Of a DNA stretch of 64,000 bases, positions 10,688 through 21,882 are shown piece after piece; within the stretch, counting starts at the first letter, position 1; every line of letters starts with the position of its first letter. This stretch comes from Pyrenopolyporus hunteri (Eukaryota; Ascomycota; Sordariomycetes; Xylariales; Hypoxylaceae). The translations under genes and the position numbers were made by a program. The stretch lies in assembly GCA_902806595.1 (NCBI GenBank), contig CADCXC010000037.1, positions 2,914,001 to 2,978,000 on the forward strand, in the 5' to 3' direction. The notes under the pieces were generated by a model that was given only the letters and a program-made list of their open reading frames with translations, searched no databases and was not told the DNA's origin.

Positions 10688-12441
10688 TCATCCATTCAAG
10701 AACCCCCTCTGCGCATTCCTCGCCTGCTCGGAGCTATACGCGTCGAGCTTGACAGCGACGAGCACGCACTCGATGGCGCTCTTCGCGCTCCGCGACCCCT
10801 GTATGCGCAGCCGCCACTGACCCGTGCGCACGATCCACTCGTCGGAGCCGTGGCTGGACGAGAGGTCGACGCGGCGCCTCTTGCGCGAGGGGGGCCCGAA
10901 GTACCCGCACACGCTGGACAGCGGGGAGTCCTGGCCGCCGCCGTGGCCCATGGACGACGACGCCGACATGGCCGCCGGCGCGTCCTCCGCCTCGGCGAAG
11001 CCGCCGTACGTCTTCCCGTCGAGGACGACGTGCGACTCGGGCTCGAAGACCACGCGCACGAGGTCCTCGCTCAGCGGCGTGTTCCCCGGCGTCGCGGGCT
11101 GGCTGCTGGCGCCGCCCGACGCCATCAGGAGCCCCAGGGGCTGGGTCGTGGGCGGGAGGTTGAGCTTCGTGGCGATGACCTCGAAGAGCCGCGCCACGCG
11201 CACCTTGACCTGGCCGAAGAACTCGGCCCGCATGATGTTGAGGTGCAGCTTCGTGTTCTCGCCGCCGATTTCCAGGATCAGCTCGTGGTGCTTGTCGTCT
11301 TCGTACGGGCGCATGTAGTTGACCCAGCCCGAGACGGCTTCGCCGCCGCTGCTGGGCGTCATGACGTCCGTCGCGATCGAGATGCCCGACTTAAGGATGT
11401 CTTCGAGCCTGAGGGTGATCTCGTACCGCCGCCGGGCTAGGTTGTAGTTTATGCTATGAGGGATTAACTTCTGCTCCAGGCCCTTGAAGTTGAAGTACCG
11501 GCAGTCTCGCAGCAGCGACGCGCGATGGTCCTCGTCGCGGATATGCACCGGATAACCGCGCAGCAAGTGCAGCAGCTCGTAGAAGATATCGGCGGACCGA
11601 TTGGGGACGGAAGGCGGCATGATGGAGGGCGGCCGGATCAGATTTTCCCGCTCTAGTCCGGGGAAGATCTCGTCGCGCGAGGAGAAGAAGACGCCGAAGC
11701 CCAAGGAAAAGAAATTGGGCGAATTGCCCGGCCCGGTGAAGATGTCGCGCGGAATCTGGAATTCGCGGTGGCCGATGGAAATGAAGATGGACTCTTCATA
11801 GAGCTGCGACATCAGCTTGGGCAGGGTGTAGAACTGGGCGTCGGCGAAGAGGCGCACGAAGTGCGTCCCGTCGCGCGGGGAGACATGGTAGCCCTGCAAA
11901 TGGAGAGATATGTCTCTGAAAGTAATCGGATCCCTATCTATGTAGAGAGTCCGTATGGCGGTTGATATATCTTCGCCGGCATCTTCAGCTCTCTTGATCT
12001 GACACTGAAAGTACCGCGAAAAATAAGAGGGAGCTGGATGACCGCGTCAGCAAGTGATTCTCGGATTTGCCGTGTTCCGGTAATGTCAAGGGGGGCGGGA
12101 AGCTAACTGTCGGCCTCTTCATCTTCCTCTCCCTCTCATACTCTCTCTGTCGGCTGAGCGAATATCGGCGCTGAGGATTGGGCTGACATCACATGTTTGA
12201 AATAGGGGGTTTGGCGGGGGAGTGACAAGGGAAGTGACAAGCAAAGAAGCATTTCATACGCACCGTCGGAAGAGAGCGAGGCGCCGGAAAGTTTGAACAG
12301 TTCGCTCCCTATCTGGATGGGAAAGACGCGTTCATGGGGTAGAATTCTTGGGATTTTAGAAATTAATTCGGGATCAGACGGTGGAATATGTAAGAGGGGG
12401 CGACCCTTGGTGGGCTCACTCGAGTTATTAGACTTGTTCAT
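10688..12441 (-). CDS. BTB/POZ domain protein (two BTB/K-tetra-like folds)
   Basis: Two exons: 12441-12264 and 12033-10688, joined across a 230-nt intron (donor GTGCGT, acceptor ATCCAG) to read LSSDAPSYFSRYFQ; 507 residues. Start is the first ATG in the frame (MNKSNNSSEP). Residues about 38-135 form a BTB/T1-like domain (VFPIQIGSELFKLSG ... ITFRDISLHLQGY), followed at about 140-260 by a second, divergent copy (ISIGHREFQIPRDIF ... IFYELLHLLRGYPV) and a C-terminal part with a beta-rich segment (HHELILEIGGENTKLHLNI) and a basic RKRRRVD cluster. BTB folds mediate oligomerisation or Cullin-3 binding; the paired arrangement is common in ascomycete proteins of unknown role. GC3 rises towards the 3' end. 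Function cannot be specified. Confidence 0.85.
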
Positions 12442-14942
12442 TGTCGATGGTGGGATGATGATGATAATATCTAGGATGAGCACGAGACATAGCCGCTGCA
12501 AATGTTGCCGCCGCCGCTGCTGCTGCTGCTGTTGTCGGCGCCGCTAGATTCATCTTAGTAGGAATAGCGAGGCGCGGATGGTCAACGACATTATAATAAT
12601 ATGGATTATGATATGGATTATATAATTTTTTTTGTTTCTTTTGTTTCTTTTCTTTTTTCTTGCTTGTCTTTTTCTTTTCCTCTTTGGAATGATGAGCGAT
12701 GGTGATGGTGATGATGTTTGTTCGATGATGTTCGTCGATGGTGGATAAATACCGAAGGCAGATAGACGAGAAAGATACCTAGAGGCAAGTATAGGGTGGA
12801 TAAAGTAGAATCAGAGGTACCAGGCACGCGGGTAGGCAAGGTATATAGACCCAAAGACCTAAAGACCCCCCCAAAAGAGGTACCCGGATACCTCGATACT
12901 CAGATACCCAATACCCAAAAGTCAATTATGAACGGGTTTTTAGTCCAAGACGCGTCCGGTTCTTGGCTAATTACCTGTACTAAAATGTCCAATGCACAGG
13001 TAAGGCAGACCTTAATTGTAAAATGGTAAGCGGCTGAGCCTTGAGTATTTAAACAGCCCAGCGCAATTGCGGTTAGAGAGATTTGCAAGCATTTGTAAAC
13101 CAAGTCCTTCCCTTTGGGGGGTTGGCCGGTACCTACCTACCTGACTACATGTACCCACCTACCCTTCCCCCCGTTCCCTCTTTCTCTTTAAGGTTCCTTC
13201 TTAGGTGCTCTGCTCAGGGTTGCATAAGACGCGAATCCACGCTTGGCCCGTTTTGAGGCTGTGCGGTAAGACCAAGGTTCCATTTTCAGCTGTGGAAGCT
13301 TCTATTTAGTCTATCCAGTGGCTGGAATGTGGCTGGCCGCTCCCGAATACATCGCACTCGTCGCAACTTTAGATGCGAATAAGCGGAGTAAGCGCTGATA
13401 GATAAAACGCTAGACCCGAGTGGGAAGGCTGTGTGAGCATCTTATTTTTCGGTTTCCTTTCCCTTTTTATTCTCTCTTTTTTCCCTTCCCCCTTTCCTTT
13501 CCTCTCCTTTTCTACTCGGGACGGCATTTTGGTTTCTCGGTATATCCCACGGCATTTACTATGGCACACACATCCATATCAACATTTATTGCATAGGATC
13601 CGTGTCAACTTTGTCTTGACTAAATTTAGAGTAACCAAGGTACCGCCTATATAGGGGCTTTAGTTCCTCTTTAACTACCTGTGTATGTGGTAGGCAAACA
13701 CCTGCATCCTGTCACAACTTATCTCGACGAGTTACGTAACGTTCAAATAATAAAGAGCCGAGTCGTCGCGACCCAGCACGGAGGGTATAGCATAGCACGG
13801 CGTCTATCTCGAAACGGTTCAATATATTGATTTTACTATGTAACCCCTAGGTAATTGGCCTTCACTATATCTACCTACTTCGAGATCCGTCGTTGCTGAA
13901 TAAATTGTGTCAAATCCTATTGGCTGCTTATAGAAGATCCCTAAACTTCAATGGAACTCTATAGCCGAATGTCACAAATTCGTGGCAGTAATCTGCGAAA
14001 TGCCGGGCTATTCGAGCTTACAGGATTGTCAAGCCGCAAGCGGCCAGCTTCACACGCCACATGCCTCCAGATAAATAAAGGTGTATAAATGTTTTAGAGG
14101 TTAAATTATGATTGTCGATAAGTCAGGCTCGGAGTCCGAGATGATGACACCAACACTCAAATTATAACGGCGCAAATTACAACATTAATACTAAGTATGG
14201 GTAGAATATCTGATGATCCAGACTTCCCGCTTTACTTTCCAGATACTCGAACCTCCGAATTGACACAACAGGGGATTTCCAACACATACAGTTTAAGATG
14301 TTTGCATTCATTATGACTACCTAATGTACCAACTTGCGTCATCCATAGTACCTGTCCCATACCTATACCATATTCAAGATATCGTGACCCGAGCTCGTAA
14401 GACCCGCATCTCCCTTGGATGCGTCCACCACGCAGCTACCTATGTAAGACGGGTATAATCTACGTACGCGTAAAAAGACATATGCCGCATGCCCAGTCGA
14501 TCGTCAAAACCGCACACCCGTTGCCGTGAGTACCTCCCTATGTAAGGAAAACGTTTGGCCCGAACAGGGGCGAAAGGGAAAAGAAGAAAAAGAAAAAGAA
14601 AAGGAGGCACAATCTTGGCCATTCCAACGCAAAATAGGTGCGGAAGGGACCTCGAATCGTGATCGAAAAAGGATAGGGACGTCAAGCCCCTACCATATAC
14701 GTCCGAGGCCGAGCTTAATATATTTAGCTCGACCACCGACTCATCAAAGGAAAGACGCCAATCTCGAGCGTCACAGATCCGCCAAAGGGTTTCGTGTTAC
14801 GCACTAAGTTCCTACTTTCGAGGCGTAGCTACTCCGCCTATCAGTATCCAACACGAACAAAGCTACCCCGTGGCGGAGCGCGCGCCCTAGATAGGCAGAC
14901 CGGCTCACATCAAGAGGGGAGATAGGGGGCGGTACGAGGAGT
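12442..14942. other. 2.5 kb spacer upstream of the BTB gene and downstream of Hook
   Basis: No convincing gene. The proximal part is presumably the BTB promoter/5' leader: it holds a GCC/CTG trinucleotide run (12508-12533) and a pyrimidine-rich tract (12627-12680). Further on are a second T/C tract (13437-13520) and scattered TACC repeats (13128-13163). Confidence 0.55.
12508..12533. repeat. GCC/CTG trinucleotide repeat
   Basis: Four-unit GCC and five-unit CTG run in the presumed 5' leader of the BTB gene (reads CAG/GGC on the mRNA strand). It lies upstream of the chosen ATG and is therefore assumed non-coding. Confidence 0.7.
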
Positions 14943-17900
14943 TTACGTACCATTTACCATCTGCCTCTGCTTGTTTAGCCAGCTTCTGGGGGCGTCAGGC
15001 CGTCGCTGCAATATGACGTGGTTGCTCTGCATTTTGCTTGAGAGATCGTACCACGCGGTAGCAATCATCGCGTTCTCGCGTTGCAAATTCTTGATAATCT
15101 TGTCGGTTTGGGCCTGTCACGTTTTCGTTAGGAGCCTGTCGGAACGCTTCACCAAGAGGGACGGCCTCATTCCGTCTCAACGATTATGTACATGATCTAT
15201 AACGCGACCAAGAGCGCCAATGAAGGATGGCACCGGAGAAAACCACGAAATAAATTTTATAACTATCCTCAACCTGTAATCTGGGCCGAGACCCGCCCTG
15301 CCCAGCTCGTTCGCCGGTTCACCGACGTTTAAGATACGAATGCGAAACGTTGAACATACCTTCTGAGCGCCGGCTTCCGATCCGGCACGAACGGCCTTTA
15401 ACGTCCGTTCTAGCTCGCGATTCCTGAGCTCCGACTGCTCTTGCTGCTGTAAACCAAACACGCCTCGTCAGTCTATATATGCTCGGACACCTTTTTGTAG
15501 GTCATAGCATCCCACTCCCAAGCAGAGGAACGGAGGTCTAGCTACGCAGACCAGCCACTCGGCTCCAGTTCGTCCTGCTCATCGTCGTCGTCGTCGTATA
15601 TGCGCTCCAGTACAGGAGTCGTGGCCGACTCCGCACTCATGTTGCTCTGGGAATCAGATCCCGTGATGCCTGACATGACGCTTACATTCGTAGAAGAGAG
15701 GTGACCGCCACGAAGTACTCCCATTGGGGTCGAGACCGGGCGTCGATTAGATGTGCCAACTGAGCCATGTTGTTCCGCCTGGTGGGGACGAATACCGCTG
15801 CGGGGCCGTTGTCCTTTCTTCTTCCCGAGCCACGAGCCGACGACGTCCCAGACGGATTGCTGTTCGACCCTGACCTTCACGACCTCTTCGTCCTCGTCGT
15901 CGCTAATGGCAGACGCAAGAGATGTACTAGAGAAATTTCGACTCACCTGCTGTAGCTGCTTGTACCGTGCGCGGAGCTTTTCCATCTTCTCGGACTGCTT
16001 GGCGCTGTCCGTGTTGACTGTTAGCCCATCTGCGGCCCTCTGCAACTCGCGGTTAGCCGTCTCGGCCTCTCGCCGAAGTTGATCTTTCTCAATGAACGCC
16101 GTCAAGAGCTGCGTCCGTTGAGCTTCGAACTCCTCTTGCAGCGCCTGACGCTTCTTCCTTTCTGCTTCAAGCTCCGCACGAAGGGAAACGGCGAGCATGC
16201 CATCGGTTCGCTTGAGCTCCGCGAGAGCGTCCAGACTCGACTTTTCGACAGCGTTCACTTTTTCCAGGTCGTCAGTATCACTCTGAAGGTAATCCCTAAA
16301 CGTAGCCTTACAATCGGTTTGCGCCTCTAGTAGAGCTCGCTCTTTGTCCGCAAGCCGTTCTTGCACGGAACTGAGCTGCCTCTCGAGCTGCTTTGCACGA
16401 TTCTGCTCGGCGAGGACCTGCGTCCGTAGGTTGGAATACGCTTCTTCTCTGAAATAATTCGACATCAGCCATTTTGTGCCCGGTGCTAGGTCATAACAAG
16501 CCTGGAGAGCTTGTACTAACCCGTCCTTGCCCATGTTCTGAATGAGTGCATCGAGTTGATGTTGGCCAACGGTGTATTTCTCGAGCATGTCGTTAAACCT
16601 TTCCTGTAGTGCTTGGCGAGACGCGCGAAGGTCTTGCATCTCCTGGATAAGTTGGCCTTTCTCCGTCTCTGTGCCAATGGTACTCTTGAGGACGACGTTC
16701 TCCGCTTGGAGACGCTGGAGCTCGAGATTTCTCATGGACACGGCGGTGCTGGTCTCATTGAGTTCATCTGCTAGGGTTTGGTGAGCGCCTTGGGGCGTGT
16801 TCGGAGCAGCCGAGGGGTCGAGCATCATGATTTTCTCCTGCAGCTCCTTGACGGTAGCTTCGTCTATCTGGCTCCGGGTCTGCAGGTCCTCCAAGCGCAG
16901 TCTCAACTCGGCATTCTCAGCCGCATACATCGTCTTCTGGTTGTTGAAATTGGCGATGTCAATCTCGTACCCCTGCATCTTAGTAGCGTAAGCTTCCGCT
17001 TCCCGCTTCAAGGTCTCGATCCTCATCGTCGCGGTGTCGAGTTGTTCCAGGAGCTTAACCGCGTCGACCCTTTCGTTCTGGAGCGCCCTAAGTTCAGTTT
17101 CGACCGATTTCATCGACTCCAGCTTCTTTCTTAAATTGTCAGCCATGTTAGCCTTCTTAGACATATCGTCCAATCTAGTACGGAGTTCCTGGTTCTCGTC
17201 AGTCAAAGCCTCGTATCTCCGCGCCATTCCTTCTAAGCGACCCTTGTCCTTTAAGAGCCGCTCCTTTTCATCAGCCAAGATATTCCTCTCATTCTCCAAG
17301 TTTGCAATATGTGCCTCGGTTTCCTTTAATTGCCGTTGGAGCCGGTGTTTATCGAAATTGCCAGCTTCCGTCTCGATTTGCTTGTGCAGATACTCGTTTT
17401 CCTCCTGGAGCTCTTCGTGTTTCCTTAAGAGCTCGTCATAGTTATCTTGAAGGCGATCCAGCCGAATCTTTAAGCCGACCGCTTGCTTCTTCGCGTCTTC
17501 CGCCTCGTGCTGTAGTTGTACGAGCGCCGCTTCCTGCGCAAGCTCGTCGTCTAGGTTTTCGGCAACATGACCCGAGTCGTGGTCGCTATCGGCGGCTTCG
17601 ATTATCCCTTCTGTCATGGCCCTAGCCTCCCTGAGGGCAAGGAAAATGCCTTGCTGGAGTGTTAAATCCAAACTCTGGACGAATTTAATGTACCGCGAAT
17701 TATCGTCTTCGCGTAAACAAGCGGCGTAAACGAAGAGGAGCGTAAGCTGGAAATAAAAAAAATGTTAGTGACAAGTTGACCAGAATGAGGGTCGGCCGGG
17801 GAGCGTAGGGAAGTGGGAGCACTCACCTCAAGTATGCCGGCTTTGGTGGGCCGGCTAGCCACCGCCTGGAAATCGACGAGGCCGAACAAAGGGTCCATTT

Positions 17901-18274
17901 TCGGGCAGAATCGTCTCGCGAAGTCCTTCAAGCCCATGTTGATGATATGTAGGTTCCGCCTCCTACCCTGAGTCACGTCGCCATCTGTCGGAAAAGCGGC
18001 GAGGCTTTCTCGGAATCTCGAGGGGTTGTATTCGGGGTCTATAATTTCAAGCAATGCGGAGAAAACAGCGCCGTCGAAAAGGTCTTCGGGCGTCTTTGCC
18101 TTCAGATCCGGATCCCGCCGAGGTAGAAATTCTACGAGCATCGCATCGGACTAGGAAGAAAGACCGTGTTAGTCATAGGCCACAACTCAAGATACAAAAA
18201 GGGGAATAAACGAGAATACGTACCCATTGTATCAAGGCCACTTGCACGTGCGATTTAGCTAAAGAAGGGATCAT
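14943..18274 (-). CDS. hookA: Hook-family dynein-dynactin adaptor (HookA/HOK-1 type)
   Basis: Five exons: 18274-18224, 18150-17827, 17746-15947, 15446-15360, 15113-14943; all are phase 0 and sum to 810 residues. Residues about 10-150 are the Hook/CH-like domain (VQVALIQW, TPEDLFDGAVFSALLEIIDPEY, LTLLFVYAACLR) that contacts dynein light intermediate chain; about 190-740 is long coiled coil; the last exon encodes the conserved C-terminus (LQRENAMIATAWYDLSSKMQSN, APRSWLNKQRQMVN). In Aspergillus and other fungi Hook links early endosomes, via the FTS-FHIP complex bound at its C-terminus, to dynein. Introns 3 (500 nt) and 4 (246 nt) are long for this window but have good branch points (ACTGAC, CTAAC) and GT-AG ends. 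Intron 3 begins with a 134-codon frame continuous with exon 3, giving an alternative C-terminus (separate entry). A further intron after MVN (GTACGT at the stop) is possible. Confidence 0.85.
15542..15946 (-). other. Read-through alternative C-terminus of Hook (intron 3 retained)
   Basis: Directly after the exon 3 donor (CAGCAG|GTGAGT) the reading frame stays open for 134 codons to TAG at 15544-15542. The encoded tail has protein-like composition: acidic DDEDEE, a Trp-containing amphipathic stretch VWDVVGSWLGKKK, an STP/SS-rich middle and a final acidic DDDDDEQDELEPSGW. Retaining intron 3 would replace the conserved cargo-complex-binding C-terminus with this tail, giving 859 residues. Codon use resembles the gene's exons. 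Whether it is expressed is unknown. Confidence 0.5.
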
Positions 18275-18388
18275 ATTGGCGGTCGGATGTTGGTTCGAGA
18301 TATGTGACCTTATCTCTAATGTCGATTAAAATTAGTTGAAAGCTGCGGATCCGCCTTCGATCCCGAGACAGCAAGCTTTACGCGTTAC

Positions 18389-18568
18389 CTGTTGAGTAAT
18401 AATCGAAAAGAGCATACGTTGGGCACGAGGTTGGTTGCGCCCGAATAATACCGTAAGGGAATGAATAAACTCGGGTACTTGATTTTGGAATATCAAGGAC
18501 TCATGCTGGGATCCAGTTGTGCTCGGGGGGCGAACGGGAGAGTACGGTGTTTTGATATAGACGGCCAC
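18389..18568 (-). other. Possible extra 5' coding exon upstream of Hook
   Basis: A 60-codon open stretch ending at CAG|GTAACG, with a CTAAT branch point and an ATTAGAG acceptor (18320-18314) before the Hook start. Joining to ATA at 18313 would continue in frame into the Hook N-terminus (TQQ|IRSHISNQHPTANMIPS). There is no in-frame upstream ATG other than one near its 3' end (encoding MLFSIITQQ) unless a still earlier exon exists, so I leave it out of the CDS. Confidence 0.25.
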
Positions 18569-18860
18569 GCTACAAAAGACTTGTTGATTTCATTGTCCAG
18601 AAGAAAAGAATTGTTCAACTACTAGGTAGTAATCAAGTGCATTGTGCTTAAAGAACCTCTCTGATTTTGTCCTTGCCAAACAAAGGAGTTATGAAGGGAT
18701 TGTTTCTGTTTGGAAGACTGGAGGCTGAGTTTGTAGGCGTGTAAGTTGAAAGGTTAGGTTAGGTACAATACATGAGGTAGGTGAACCGAGGGAGAGAAAG
18801 ACTTGAACGAGATGGGATACCTGAAGTCAGGCAGGTTAGGTACGGTGCGGTACGGCAAAG

Positions 18861-18880
18861 GTAGGTAGGTAGGTAGGTAC
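18861..18880. repeat. (GTAG)n tract
   Basis: Five tandem tetranucleotides, upstream of Hook. Same family as the other TAGG tracts. Confidence 0.85.
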
Positions 18881-19401
18881 TCGATAAAGCATTACATAGC
18901 AGCTGCGGGATGCCGGGTCAAGAGAGAGAACGTGAGCCCCTGTGGAACCTCATATCGATCAAAGTCCACTTAAAAGGGGAGAGGGCTACCCTATGGCGCC
19001 TGTGTCTGCAGGGATGATGCATGGGCCAATACACCCAAAAATGCATGCTCACGTCGAGAGCTAGAGCCATTTCGTCAGCATCCATGTGCTCTGTCAGGTA
19101 CAAGAATCCAGATACATCAATGTAGGTAGGTAGGTATATTACTTAGGTGTGTTGTACCACCCAGAAGGGATACTCGCACGTACTATAGGTATCAAACAAA
19201 AGGTGAAGGTATTGGATATCCACATCGAATGAAAGAATCATTCTTTGTCCGGTAATTGACATCTAAGGTAGGTACATAGCATCTTAATATTCATACATCT
19301 AAGGAAGTTGAGGCTTTAAGGTAGAGAAAAACTGAAGATGGCCATAGCATTTACATGAACGTACCTAGGTGCCAGGTACCCCTCACCTACCTGCTCTTTA
19401 A

Positions 19402-19447
19402 CTACCTACCTACCTACCTACCTACCTAGGTACCTACCTACCCTACC
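19402..19447. repeat. (CTAC)n tract with central CCTAGGTA
   Basis: Longest tetranucleotide tract here: seven CTAC units, then the palindromic CCTAGGTACC, then further TACC units, forming an imperfect palindrome. Confidence 0.85.
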
Positions 19448-21449
19448 CATTACGCCGCTAAGCCTTCTCAACTACCTCCATGTAAGTACCTACTTGTCCT
19501 TATCCGAATGGTTGACTCTAGAAGGGAGAAGCCAATACCTCGTGTACAAGTGTCCTATGTAGGTACCTACCTTATTCCAGATACTCGCGTTCAACATCCA
19601 CGGCTTACAGAAACGGTATGTCTCCAACTTACCATATCAACGAAGGTAAGGGGCATCACATAAAATTATCGACAATGATTGTCCTGTTTGCATTTGCGTT
19701 TCCCCAGACAGGTTGAGCGGTCATGTTAAACTAAATATCGAACGCCCGGACTCCCCAAGACGGGCCACGCAGCGTCGCATCTCACCACCACCGTTTGTTT
19801 CAAGCTGTAATCTCGCCCCGCAGAAGCGACGATGTAACACGATCAGACCAAATGTCAAGAGCTTAAGACCGACTTTGCCAATATGTATTCAAGTATTCTC
19901 GAAGTATTTTTGGCGCTATTGTCGCCTCCAAATATCACCGCCTCGCCGTGACGTCCACCTGACTGGGTACAATGTCGATACATTAGGTATTGCAACCGCA
20001 CAATACAATAGTCTAAACCCTAACAGCTTCCCGTCCGGTGAATCCTTGCGCACTGTGACGTCCGCTGCCCGCACCTGAGATGGGAACTTGCCAACATCGG
20101 ATTACATGTCATAATGAACGAGACGCGCCAAGAAATACATCCTTTGACGTACATATATACATGCAGTATGTATTTGCTATCTAGCCGCACCGAGTTGAGG
20201 AATTGGCTAATCGGAGTTCTGGTGGTTCGTAATCTATATTGCCGAAACATGGGCTGGGGAACACATAGGCTCTGGGCGATTCAGATATGGATCAAGCATC
20301 TTTCACGATGGGAAATGCGTATGTGGCCAGAAGAGCGTTCGACCAGTCAACGTATCCGAAACTCATCCCAGATTCAGCGGAGTCGGCCGAATGGATATCG
20401 TTGGGCCTCCAGACGGACAACACACCAAGCTTCGAGCGGGAATGGGTCTACCCTACCGCCTCTCTCCATAACTAGGGCTTCTATTCGTGTGTGTCTGTTC
20501 GATAAATGCTGGGCCGACCCACACATGTAAGGCATTCATTCAATGGGGAGGGGCACGGCGTATACACAAAAACCACAAGGAGGTTATTCTGGCATCAGGT
20601 GAGCATATATTCAAAACACAAGAGCCGTCCACTGTCTCGGTGCCTCGTCGAGAAGTCCAATGAATACTCGATACCACGGCTGCGCGATGCCGCTTTTGTT
20701 TTGACTTGACTTCTCATCCGCCCACTTTAAAGCTCGAATTAGCGAGAGACCATCGACGACCGAAGATGGGTGGAGAACCAAACGCGGTGAGACTCCATCG
20801 CGAACTCCACAATCCTCCGCGGCTAACGTGGAATTCGCTGGCACACGGAGGGCTTTCGTGCAGATGCCCAATAAAGCCAAATCTTCTGAACACCATATAT
20901 GGCCACCTCGACCTTGCCGGGAACCTACCACACTCCGAGAGCTGACCTGCCACTCTCCTGGCTTTCTCAACGCATATTCGAGCAGGCAATACTATGCCCA
21001 CCTGAACAACCCCTGCACCCCCAGCGCCTTCAGTCACTGCGGGGGAGAGGGTATACAGACAACAGCCACCCGCATGTCCCAATACAGGCCATACTGACGC
21101 ACCCATCTCGCGCATCATCTGACCCTATCTAATTGGGTTCTTTGAGACAACAGGGATGGTCTAAATGCAGTCTGGAATAGCAATTTATTGATAATTCTCA
21201 TGAATACGATAGCCGCCCTACGGACTCCATCCCCTTGGAAGGCAAATATAAGAAAAACGCCGAAAGCCCATTGTCTAACTTGATCCACTTTGCTCGTCCA
21301 CTTTTCATGTCACCTGTCTCTTACCCTAATCAACGCCTGTCCCGTCTGCCTGCGGGCTCCGTAGTGCGGAAGGAGGGGGGTATCGTGCAGATAGCCCGGG
21401 GTATTAAATCAAGGCTATCGCTTTCGCATCGAGTTTAAGCATGCGGCGA

Positions 21450-21882
21450 TTAATTCTCGCCCTTGGAGATCTCAACTACTTGATCCTCCTCGATGACGGC
21501 GTGGAAGTCCGAGCTCCAGGCCGACACGGACTCGATGATCTTCTGCGGCGCCTTGGCTGCGAAGCCCCTATTTTTATGATTGCTTGGTCAGTCCATCCGC
21601 TCGCAATCAAGGGAAGTCATCCCCGCCTATCGCATAGACCGACGATGGCAAGAGGTTGATATAGGTAGGAGTAAAAGTGCTGATCGAAATGGATGCGTAC
21701 TTGATAAGCTGGTATTCATGAGTAATGACGCCACCGGCGTTCCGAATGTCGTCCTTCGCGCGGTTGATGATGTCGTCCGTGGTCTCGCTCGGGAAGCTGA
21801 CGATAACAGACTTTAGGACATCGACAGCCGAGACGCCGGAGGCGACAGCAAGAGCTGCGATGATCGTAGAGAAGAAACGCAT
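21450..21882 (-). CDS. Small secreted protease inhibitor I9-like protein
   Basis: Two exons: 21882-21701 and 21567-21450, intron 133 nt (donor GTACGC, acceptor AAATAG), 99 residues; the junction reads YQLIKGFAAKAP. Residues 1-19 are a signal peptide (MRFFSTIIAALAVASGVSA). The rest is one inhibitor-I9/subtilisin-propeptide-like domain: SVIVSFPSETTDDIINRAKDDIRNAGG, HEYQLIKGFAAKAP, IIESVSAWS, AVIEEDQVVEI. Free-standing I9 domains such as yeast Pbi2 inhibit subtilisin-type proteases; the signal peptide suggests secretion or vacuolar entry. No protease gene is adjacent. Family assignment is confident, target unknown. Confidence 0.85.

Larger units (their letters stand above)
18275..21449. other. 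3.2 kb spacer, repeat-rich
   Basis: No convincing gene apart from the candidate Hook leader exon. Holds the densest GTAG/CTAC tracts of the window (18861-18880, 19402-19447) and several short frames at 19700-21130 that match no family I know and lack splice-compatible continuation. Confidence 0.5.

Noticed and set aside
14440..14807. Opposed frames of about 95 codons downstream of Hook
   Set aside because: No conserved motif, composition from simple A/G-rich tract; not supported.
15903..15946. 44-nt GT...AG segment at the start of the Hook read-through tail as a separate mini-intron
   Set aside because: Removing it shifts the frame out of the tail ORF, and 44 nt is at the lower limit of intron size; the full 500-nt intron to 15447 fits better.
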